Assembly (NCBI GenBank): GCA_038058335.1
Contig: JBBUBI010000031.1
Coordinates: 1 to 20,138 of the forward strand
Reading direction: 5' to 3'
Source: JBBTVO01 sp038058335
GTDB lineage: Bacteria > Patescibacteriota > Microgenomatia > Levybacterales > UBA12049
DNA length: 20,138 nt
The number at the start of each line of letters is the position of its first letter. Positions within the stretch are counted from its first letter, which is position 1. The notes below the pieces were generated by a model. It was not told the origin of the DNA, ran no database searches, and saw nothing but the letters and a program-made list of their open reading frames with translations. Shown one piece after another: positions 13,216-18,689 of this stretch. The position numbers and the translations under genes were made by a program.

Positions 13216-14261
13216 TTCATTATATATTTTGCGGCTTTGGTCTTGCCTTGCTTGCGGATTATACCAGCCTTAATTAATCCTTTCAATTCATTAAGTATCG
13301 TGTCCTCTGAAACCATCGGGAAGAGCATGTCAAACGCTTTATTCTGAAGATATCCAGTCTCTTGAATATATTCAATTATCTTAAGCTGTCGATCCGTAAG
13401 CATGAGAGGTTTTCCGCCCAATTTTTGCCTCAATTTCCCGTCAATTGAAATCTTTTCAACCTTATCTTTTATCTTTGAAAGCTCAATTGCCAGTCCTTCT
13501 GTAAAATATTCAAGCCAAGCAGTTAAATCACCATCATGTTTTTCTACACTTTGAAGTCCGTCATAATACCTCTCTGCTTCCTTATCAAAATATTCCTCAA
13601 GAGAAAAGAATTTACGTATGTCATAACCTTCAAGAAAGAGAATCAGAGTAGACAAAGCCCTCGCAACCCGCCCGTTTCCGTCCAGAAAAGGGTGGATTCG
13701 GACAAATTCATAATGAACAATTCCGCTCTTCAGAACAGGGTGAATATCTTGTCCTGCCTGATTATTTATAAATGCAATAAGTTCGTTAATTTGTATCGGA
13801 ACCGCAATTGAGACAGGAGGCTTGAAGCTTACTTTGCCTGTATAGCTATTTTTGATAACTACCTGAGTTTTTCTATATTCCCCACATTGATCTTCAGACA
13901 AAATCTTCCTGACTGCGTATGTATGGAGTTTTTTCAGAAACTCTTCTGAGATCTGATGAGCATCATTCTCACCTATATTTCCTATATATTCAATAACTTT
14001 TCTGTAGTTTATAACTTCCTGAATATCCCGCTGACGCGCGACTACGTTATCCCCCATTATTACCTTCTCCGCCTGATAAAGATTAAGTTCGTTTCCTTCG
14101 ATATGAGTTCCATAATGAACAGTTCGAACAAGAGCGTCATCTTTGAACTGTTTCTCATAATACGGAAGAAGCGGAGCCTTATCTATAACTTCTCTTGAAG
14201 CCTCAATGTTACCAATATTCTTAAGAATCTTGTGAGTAATTGAGAATTTAGGGGCATACAT
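13212..14261 (-). CDS. Fic-family AMPylase with C-terminal winged helix
   Basis: 349 residues. Fic proteins usually transfer AMP to Ser/Thr/Tyr hydroxyls of target proteins. Seen: the complete active motif IHPFLDGNGRVAR (H190 to R201), a beta-hairpin flap region SYTGKVSFKPPV, and an N-terminal segment YGTHIEGNELN (residues 50-60) matching the inhibitory helix of class II Fic proteins, (S/T)xxxE(G/N), except that Gly occupies the Ser/Thr place, with Thr one residue later. The C-terminus (LTDRQLKIIEYIQETGYL to KYIMK) is a winged-helix module. No antitoxin gene is adjacent. Start ATG follows an extended -10 box by 6 bases. First gene of the operon with methyltransferase and ligase. Confidence 0.93.
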   Translation of the reverse strand: MYAPKFSITHKILKNIGNIEASREVIDKAPLLPYYEKQFKDDALVRTVHYGTHIEGNELNLYQAEKVIMGDNVVARQRDIQEVINYRKVIEYIGNIGENDAHQISEEFLKKLHTYAVRKILSEDQCGEYRKTQVVIKNSYTGKVSFKPPVSIAVPIQINELIAFINNQAGQDIHPVLKSGIVHYEFVRIHPFLDGNGRVARALSTLILFLEGYDIRKFFSLEEYFDKEAERYYDGLQSVEKHDGDLTAWLEYFTEGLAIELSKIKDKVEKISIDGKLRQKLGGKPLMLTDRQLKIIEYIQETGYLQNKAFDMLFPMVSEDTILNELKGLIKAGIIRKQGKTKAAKYIMK

Positions 14262-14337
14262 TAGCTAATTATATCACACATTTACCTTATATTTCCCGAG
14301 AGATAACGTAGGATTTCTAAAGTGTTATAATAAGCCA
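14262..14337. promoter_or_regulatory. Back-to-back leaderless promoters of fic (minus) and DUF5654 (plus)
   Basis: The 76 bp between the two start codons hold two outward extended -10 boxes. On the minus strand TGATATAAT ends at 14268, 6 bases from fic ATG 14261. On the plus strand TGTTATAAT (14323-14331) is 6 bases from ATG 14338. No -35 match and no ribosome site in either direction. Confidence 0.72.
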
Positions 14338-14616
14338 ATGGCGGAGAAAAAGGAAAGCAAGGAAGACAAAAGACTCCACGTTGAGATAGTTAAGCAAATG
14401 GTGACACTCTCCACTAGCGGATTTGGGCTAGTCGCTGCTCTTGCATGGAATAGTCTCATTCAGGAAGTAGTAAATACCTATGTTAAAAAATGGCTTCCAG
14501 GCAATTCAGGCATTATTTCTCTGTTAATCTATGCAGTAATTGTAACCGTTTTGGCCGTAGTTATTACAATGCAACTCTCCCGCCTAGCCCAAAAACTCCA
14601 AAAAGAATCAGAATAA
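14338..14616 (+). CDS. DUF5654-family membrane protein
   Basis: 92 residues. A charged N-terminus (MAEKKESKEDKRLHVEIVKQ) is followed by a first hydrophobic segment FGLVAALAWNSLIQEVV, a short KKWLPGNSGI loop, a second membrane helix LLIYAVIVTVLAVVITMQL and a charged tail. The pattern LxxxGFGLVAALAWNxxIQ is what I recognise as DUF5654, a small family from archaea and CPR bacteria without known function. Start is set by the -10 box 6 bases upstream. Confidence 0.78.
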   Translation: MAEKKESKEDKRLHVEIVKQMVTLSTSGFGLVAALAWNSLIQEVVNTYVKKWLPGNSGIISLLIYAVIVTVLAVVITMQLSRLAQKLQKESE

Positions 14617-14749
14617 ATAACACTTAACATTTCACAATTGACAATTAACCCTCCCATCGCCACTCCGGTTTTGAATGCATGAGAAATTAATTTAAAATTT
14701 GAAATTTGAAGTTTTCAATGAAAATTAAAAATTTAAAATTGAAAATTTG
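14617..14749. repeat. Convergent spacer with ACAATT and AT-rich repeat units
   Basis: Holds an ACAATTGACAATTAA unit (about 14636-14650), related to AATTGTTAACTGT at 15610, and a short GC-richer island (CCCTCCCATCGCCACTCCGG, about 14650-14669). An AT-rich block at 14689-14748 is made of AAATTTAAAATT/GAAAATTT units with short inverted pairs. No T-run terminator with a GC stem was found. Confidence 0.5.
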
Positions 14750-15604
14750 CTACAGAAGTTCCCTCATTACTTTTGGAATTTCGTCAGCAAGATCTGAGGA
14801 GTTAAAATAGGGTCCGACCCTTTTATACAGGCTTTCCCCTGCTTTTTTGTTGATATAAGAACCTGCACAGGCAGATAAGAATGCGTCATTTTTGCAATAA
14901 AGAGACGCAACGAGTCCCGCGAGTACATCCCCCGTCCCGCCCTTAGTCATTCCCGCATTTCCTCCAGGAATCTCAACGCATCCGCCAGCTGACGAACATA
15001 CAATATCCTTCTCCCCTTTCACCAGAACTACGCAATTATATTCTTTCGCAAATTCTGAAACTTGTTCTTCTAACTTTGAACTTTTGAATTTCGCTTTTGA
15101 TTTTTGATTTTTGATTTTTGATTTTAATATCTCGAATTCACCCTTATGCGGAGTCAGTATTGATCCCTGGGGAATAAAATCCAAATCCATGACCTGAAGT
15201 GATCCCCCATCAATCACCCATTTTTTCTCAGGATATTTTTGAAGTAATTTTTCAGTAAGTTCTTTTGTGTCATCATCTCCCTCCTCTTCTCCGTCTTTAC
15301 GAGGTAACCCTGGGCCAATCAGAATACAATCTGCTTCATCGATATAAGATTCTATGTCTTTTCGAGACACGACAATTCCGTCTCTGAACTCTTTCTTTAC
15401 GCTCGCGACGAGCTCGTTGTTCTCAGGAACCGATGAATAATAAACCATATCTACAATTCGGGATGCGACCTTGAGAGGCCAAAGAGAAGCGGCGTGGAAG
15501 AGCTTACTTCCCGCAATTATCATTACTTTCCCATTTTGCCTCTTATGCGAATCAGATGGTGGAACATAAAGCTTCCTTAACTCTTCCGGATTAAACTGTT
15601 TCAT
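14750..15604 (-). CDS. nnrD: ADP/ATP-dependent NAD(P)H-hydrate dehydratase
   Basis: 284 residues. It repairs hydrated NAD(P)H (NADHX/NADPHX) in the cytoplasm. Ribokinase-like fold: GKVMIIAGSKLFHAASLWPL, LIGPGLPRKDG, WVIDGGSL, ILTPHKGEFEIL, VVLVKGEKDIV and the signature GGNAGMTKGGTGDVLAG with D226. The NnrE epimerase domain often fused to it is absent. Residues 161-174 (KSKIKNQKSKAKFK) are a Lys-rich insert encoded by a 7-base tandem repeat; related enzymes run directly from this loop into the next helix. Starts 45 bp downstream of recF across a repeat-filled gap, with no ribosome site. Confidence 0.92.
   Translation of the reverse strand: MKQFNPEELRKLYVPPSDSHKRQNGKVMIIAGSKLFHAASLWPLKVASRIVDMVYYSSVPENNELVASVKKEFRDGIVVSRKDIESYIDEADCILIGPGLPRKDGEEEGDDDTKELTEKLLQKYPEKKWVIDGGSLQVMDLDFIPQGSILTPHKGEFEILKSKIKNQKSKAKFKSSKLEEQVSEFAKEYNCVVLVKGEKDIVCSSAGGCVEIPGGNAGMTKGGTGDVLAGLVASLYCKNDAFLSACAGSYINKKAGESLYKRVGPYFNSSDLADEIPKVMRELL
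15095..15125 (-). repeat. 7-base tandem repeat inside nnrD
   Basis: About four copies of TTTTTGA (plus strand). Seven is not a multiple of three, so the codons rotate, and three units make seven codons, preserving frame. Encodes part of the KSKIKNQKSKAK insert. Confidence 0.85.
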
Positions 15605-15609
15605 ATGTT

Positions 15610-15657
15610 AATTGTTAACTGTAATCCCCGATTCAATCGGGGTGAATTGTTAACTGT
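15610..15657. repeat. Composite repeat between recF and nnrD
   Basis: Two direct copies of AATTGTTAACTGT (15610-15622 and 15645-15657) flank the palindrome CCCCGATT-C-AATCGGGG (15626-15642). The second copy overlaps recF and supplies its stop codon and final residues. The palindrome resembles that at 2293-2311; no T-run follows, so it is not a clear terminator. Confidence 0.75.
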
Positions 15658-16765
15658 TATTCTTCAATTCTATCACTTGAAAATCTTTTAGTTTAGAGTC
15701 AATAAATTCCTTATGCGTTGTGGTGATAAAAGTCTGCTGCTTATCTAAGATGTCAAAAATCAACTTTATATGACCACTATCAAGTTCTGAGAAAATATCA
15801 TCCATTACCAAAACCGGACGGACTTCCGTTTTTTCTTCTATCAATGACAGCTCCGCGAGCTTAATCTGTAAAATCGTAAGCCTTTGCTGGCCTCGCGAGC
15901 CGAACGATTTGATGTCATGAGTAGAATTTGTACTATTATCAAGCATAGAAAACCCTATATCATCCCTATGCGGACCAACCAAAGTCACACCTGATGCAAG
16001 CTCTGCGTCCTTGTATTTAGCCAATCTCTCTTCAGAGATCGTACTTTTATCATAAAAAGCTATGAAATCGAAAACATCCTTTGGGAAATTATTGATATTC
16101 TCAATCAGCTCTTCCCTCTTTAAAGTAACGATATTCCCATTCTCAATTATCAATTTATCCCAATACTCAAACTGTTTTTCATTTCTCTCTCCAGTCTCGC
16201 GCGCATTATAAAGAAGCGCGTTTCTTTGACGAAGTGCCTTTTCGTAGACAGAAAAAGCATTGCGATAATCTCTATCTGTCTGCTCCAAAATTTCATTAAG
16301 TAATCTTCTTCGAAGAGAAGGACCACCGATAATAATATCCAAATCTTCAGGAGAAAAAAATACAGATAAAAGGTTCGCCGCAAAATCCACTCTTCGTTTT
16401 GCGACTCCGTTTACAAGAAATTTTTTACTAATCCTAACTTGTCCTGAGCTTTTGTCCTGAGCTTTGCCGAAGGATGCCGAAGGATCTTGCTTTGCAATAA
16501 TCATTTGGAGTTCGATGGCATCTTTGTCATCAGTATTCAAACCTACTTCACCTGTTATTTTCGCCGAAGTCTCACCAAATCCTATCAGATCATCATCCTT
16601 CTCAACCCTAGGACTTTTGCCAAAAGAAAGTAAGGAAATTGCTTCAGTGAAATTGGTCTTTCCTGCAGTATTTGGTCCGACAATTACAATAGTATTTTTA
16701 TCAAAATCAAACCGCGACTTCTTGTAGTTACGAAAATTTTGGAGAACTAAGGAGCGTAAAAACAT
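15650..16765 (-). CDS. recF: RecF, DNA repair/replication ATPase, with in-frame repeat insertion
   Basis: 371 residues. RecF is an SMC-like ATPase helping RecOR load RecA at gaps. Seen: N-terminal LRSLVLQNFRNYKKSRFDF, Walker A GPNTAGKT (30-37), TLVGPHRDDIGF, ABC signature SFGSRGQQRL, and Walker B VLVMDDIFSELD followed by TTTHKEF. Residues about 94-110 (PSASFGKAQDKSSGQV) are encoded by repeat family A at 16438-16484, placed between two strands of the ATPase head. The stop codon lies inside another repeat. ATG 16765 is preceded by TGATACAAT with 6 bases between, so the mRNA is predicted leaderless. In many bacteria recF sits beside dnaA/dnaN; here it does not. Confidence 0.96.
   Translation of the reverse strand: MFLRSLVLQNFRNYKKSRFDFDKNTIVIVGPNTAGKTNFTEAISLLSFGKSPRVEKDDDLIGFGETSAKITGEVGLNTDDKDAIELQMIIAKQDPSASFGKAQDKSSGQVRISKKFLVNGVAKRRVDFAANLLSVFFSPEDLDIIIGGPSLRRRLLNEILEQTDRDYRNAFSVYEKALRQRNALLYNARETGERNEKQFEYWDKLIIENGNIVTLKREELIENINNFPKDVFDFIAFYDKSTISEERLAKYKDAELASGVTLVGPHRDDIGFSMLDNSTNSTHDIKSFGSRGQQRLTILQIKLAELSLIEEKTEVRPVLVMDDIFSELDSGHIKLIFDILDKQQTFITTTHKEFIDSKLKDFQVIELKNNS
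16438..16484 (-). repeat. Dispersed repeat family A inside recF (compound, duplicated copy)
   Basis: Contains CTTGTCCTGAGC, then TTGTCCTGAGC, then TTTGCCGAAGG and GCCGAAGG: both halves of the core are doubled. It is read in the same frame as the other copies (PSAS...GKAQDKSSGQ). Confidence 0.8.
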
Positions 16766-16771
16766 GACTGA

Positions 16772-16780
16772 ATTGTATCA
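16772..16780 (-). promoter_or_regulatory. Extended -10 promoter of recF, leaderless type
   Basis: Minus-strand TGATACAAT (16780-16772), 6 bases, ATG 16765. No clear -35 and no ribosome site. Confidence 0.6.
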
Positions 16781-16847
16781 CAATTAAATCTGGCTGAAGA
16801 AATATTTAAGATTCGACTTGTATCTTTTATATTTTATTTTTAATCTT

Positions 16848-17567
16848 TTATTTAATTACGGTTCCCACAAACTTTTTGCCGTTGAAGTAATTTTCAAGAT
16901 TCTCAAAATTATCTCCCCTAAGTACCACAACTTTTAATCTCAGTTCCTGTGCTTTTTTGGCTGCTACCGGATCAAAAGGCGCATTCATTCCCGGCACCCA
17001 TTTGTCTCCAACAATATTTCTAAAATTATCCCAACTAATATTTCTGATCGGCTTGGCATCTTTATTAACTTTCGGATCGCTATCATAGACCATATCAATA
17101 TTTGTGAGATTGAGAACCGTCTTGATATTATAATCTTCACAAACCATTGTGGCGCAAAAATCCGTAGACCAACCCGGCTTCCACCCAGCGGCAACAACCA
17201 CAGATTCTGTTACTTTTCTTATAATTTCGTAGTGCTTAAGAACATAGGGATGAGCGATATCGCGAAAAATTGTACGGATAAGATGAGCGTTAAGTTTAGT
17301 TGTATGAATACCCAGCCAGTCCAAATCATCGGGACTTAACTCATGACCTATAACATCTCTTCCGGCATCACTATAGTGTCTGGCAATTGATCCGCCTCCT
17401 GAGACCAAAAAAAACTGGCGGGTGGGATTCTTCGCCAGTTGATCTCGGATAAAATGATTAAGCTTCTTGAGGAAATCGACATTAATCCCTCCATTTGGTA
17501 CGATGAGGGATCCTCCAATGGACATTACGATCTTTTCCTTTGGTTTTCCGTTTCCGTTATTATCCAT
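16848..17567 (-). CDS. pyrH: Archaeal-type UMP kinase (amino acid kinase family)
   Basis: 239 residues. It phosphorylates UMP to UDP in pyrimidine synthesis. Seen: N-terminal KIVMSIGGSLIVPNGGINVD, FFLVSGGGSIARHYSDAG, VVVAAGWKPGWSTDFCATM, VLNLTNIDMVYDSDPKVN and the C-terminal FDPVAAKKAQELRLKVVVLR. The short length and GW(K)PG-STD pattern fit archaeal UMP kinases better than standard bacterial PyrH; a related amino-acid-kinase specificity is not excluded. Start ATG 17567 is supported by GAGG 8 bases upstream, so this gene is ribosome-site led. Its upstream region contains a repeat element flanked by AACGCAC direct repeats. Confidence 0.85.
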   Translation of the reverse strand: MDNNGNGKPKEKIVMSIGGSLIVPNGGINVDFLKKLNHFIRDQLAKNPTRQFFLVSGGGSIARHYSDAGRDVIGHELSPDDLDWLGIHTTKLNAHLIRTIFRDIAHPYVLKHYEIIRKVTESVVVAAGWKPGWSTDFCATMVCEDYNIKTVLNLTNIDMVYDSDPKVNKDAKPIRNISWDNFRNIVGDKWVPGMNAPFDPVAAKKAQELRLKVVVLRGDNFENLENYFNGKKFVGTVIK

Positions 17568-17580
17568 AATTATTCCTCAG

Positions 17581-17643
17581 AACGCACTTGTGGCGAGCTC
17601 GCCGAGCCATTTGCTGAGCTTGTCGAATGCATAAAAAACGCAC
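17581..17643. repeat. Repeat element flanked by 7-base direct repeats upstream of pyrH
   Basis: The 12-bp perfect palindrome GGCGAGCTCGCC (17592-17603) is followed by GAGCCATTTGCTGAGCTTGTCGAATG, a degenerate relative of repeat family A. AACGCAC occurs on both sides (17581-17587 and 17637-17643), which could be a target duplication or chance. Confidence 0.55.
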
Positions 17644-17656
17644 GTTAAAGTGCTTG
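17633..17656 (-). terminator. Weak hairpin with T-run after the 185-aa gene
   Basis: Minus strand AAGCAC-TTTAAC-GTGC followed by GTTTTTT. The stem is only 4 bp, so termination would be inefficient, but the T-run and location about 55 bases after the 185-aa stop fit a terminator. A possible pyrH promoter (TTGTTT, 17 bp, TGA-TAACAT at 17667-17662) lies just upstream of it. Confidence 0.3.
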
Positions 17657-17708
17657 GACGTATGTTATCATCTATCGTACCAGAAAACAAGAAGTTTTCA
17701 AACTGCAA

Positions 17709-18266
17709 TTACGGTCTTAACTCACCAGTCTCTATTTGATTCAAAATGCTAACAAGTTTCTCATAATCTCCTACGCTAAGCTGTGTATATCTTCCCTCTT
17801 CATCAATTTTATAATCCAATCTTTTTACTTCTCCTGAAATACCATAACCAAGTAAATTTTCTTGTAAAGTTTTCCCATCATGACTTATTCTTTCTATTTC
17901 TTCATATTTCAAAGAATCGCCTTCCTCATTAAAAAGATAAAAATTTGCAGTTGAATACAATATATTATCTGCACTTATCACAATTCTAGGTAATCTTCCA
18001 AAAGATGTTGTCGCTAGCTCAATTTCTTCTCTACCATCTTCCTGGATTACGTCCTGCACTACAACAGCAGGTAAACTAAAATCTTGTGGAATCTCTGTCC
18101 ACAACCTGTCTCTTTCTATGTGCAAAGAAACATCAATCCAATAGTGAGGCCTGTTTGCGGGATCGCTGTAATATTTATGTTTATTCGCTAGAACGCAAAA
18201 GCGTTTGAATAAATCTCTATTAGTTTGCCTTAAAATTTCTTCCGTTGGACTAGTTCCTTCAGTCAT
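17709..18266 (-). CDS. 185-aa protein of unknown function
   Basis: Not recognised. A soluble alpha/beta-looking protein without signal or membrane segment: TSPTEEILRQTNRDLFKRF, HYWIDVSLHIERDRLW, LPAVVVQDVIQEDGREEIEL, RIVISADNILYSTANFYLF and YTQLSVGDYEKLVSILNQI. Many acidic residues. Its ATG follows an extended -10 box (TGCTAAAAT) by 6 bases, which fixes the start and predicts a leaderless message. Confidence 0.72.
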   Translation of the reverse strand: MTEGTSPTEEILRQTNRDLFKRFCVLANKHKYYSDPANRPHYWIDVSLHIERDRLWTEIPQDFSLPAVVVQDVIQEDGREEIELATTSFGRLPRIVISADNILYSTANFYLFNEEGDSLKYEEIERISHDGKTLQENLLGYGISGEVKRLDYKIDEEGRYTQLSVGDYEKLVSILNQIETGELRP

Positions 18267-18272
18267 GCGTGG

Positions 18273-18281
18273 ATTTTAGCA
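18273..18281 (-). promoter_or_regulatory. Extended -10 promoter of the 185-aa gene, leaderless type
   Basis: Minus-strand TGCTAAAAT (18281-18273), 6 bases, ATG 18266. A weak -35, TTGCAT (18302-18297), sits at 18 bp. Confidence 0.6.
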
Positions 18282-18325
18282 CGAAGCGAAGAAAGAATGC
18301 AAAATTTTAACAGAGGTTATTACAG

Positions 18326-18339
18326 GTATACCAGTATAC
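18326..18339. promoter_or_regulatory. Palindrome GTATAC-CA-GTATAC, possible regulator site
   Basis: Six-base inverted arms with a 2-base centre, 66 bp upstream of the predicted start of the 185-aa gene. It matches the palindrome at the Crp/Fnr gene promoter (4306-4319) at 11 of 14 positions with the same layout. An activator site at about -66 would be plausible. Confidence 0.35.
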
Positions 18340-18388
18340 TTGTAGTTATAGCTCTTGATCACAGCTTTCACTTCAAATATTCAAACTC

Positions 18389-18553
18389 TCAGTGTTGACA
18401 TTGAGGACAGTAATATGTTCCGCGGCCGGCAAAATATTTCTGAAGTCCTATCCTAATAGTCTCCCCCCCCAGGAAGTTCCGACATACGGAAGAATTATAG
18501 CAGATAGATCTGTTTTTGTAGGATTCACTTACTTCAGAACGAAGATTTCTTCT
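18389..18553 (-). pseudogene. Remnant resembling the zinc-finger end of Fpg/Nei DNA glycosylase
   Basis: Minus-strand frame ending TGA at 18389 reads VCRNFLGGETIRIGLQKYF, then AGRGTYYCPQCQH. The end GRGTYYCPQCQ is the typical C-terminal half zinc finger of formamidopyrimidine-DNA glycosylase. The frame is only 54 codons, has no ATG, and lacks the N-terminal catalytic PE motif and the helix-two-turn-helix, so it cannot be a working glycosylase. The first CxxC of the finger is not intact; an 8-base C run (18463-18470) is a likely frameshift point. It overlaps the end of the 40-aa gene. Confidence 0.5.
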
Positions 18554-18651
18554 TCAATATTTTGTTTCATTATTTGTTTTTGTTTCGTATCGCTTCTCTT
18601 CCATTTTTTTGTAGGCTTGCAAAGTCCGCAAGTTGATTTTCGTTTAACCAT
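18529..18651 (-). CDS. 40-aa CxxC mini-protein
   Basis: Reads MVKRKSTCGLCKPTKKWKRS followed by a Lys/Gln/Glu-rich helix ending FVLK. The CGLCKPxKKW motif is one I associate with small conserved proteins of unknown function in CPR and other bacteria; the cysteine pair and lysines suggest metal and nucleic-acid binding, which is inference. A perfect -10 TATAAT (18663-18658) is 6 bases from its ATG, the same layout as at larger genes, which supports it being real. Confidence 0.6.
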   Translation of the reverse strand: MVKRKSTCGLCKPTKKWKRSDTKQKQIMKQNIEEEIFVLK

Positions 18652-18657
18652 AAACCT

Positions 18658-18663
18658 ATTATA
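18658..18663 (-). promoter_or_regulatory. -10 box of the 40-aa gene, leaderless type
   Basis: Perfect TATAAT followed by AGGTTT and ATG 18651. No good -35 at 16-18 bp. Confidence 0.5.
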
Positions 18664-18689
18664 CATTACCCGGCAACTCCGGCATAAAA

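Noticed and set aside
14650..14669. GC-rich island CCCTCCCATCGCCACTCC looking like a tRNA 3' end
   Set aside because: No T-loop (TTCRA), no 5' acceptor partner, D-arm or anticodon arm within reach; at most a decayed fragment or part of the local repeat.
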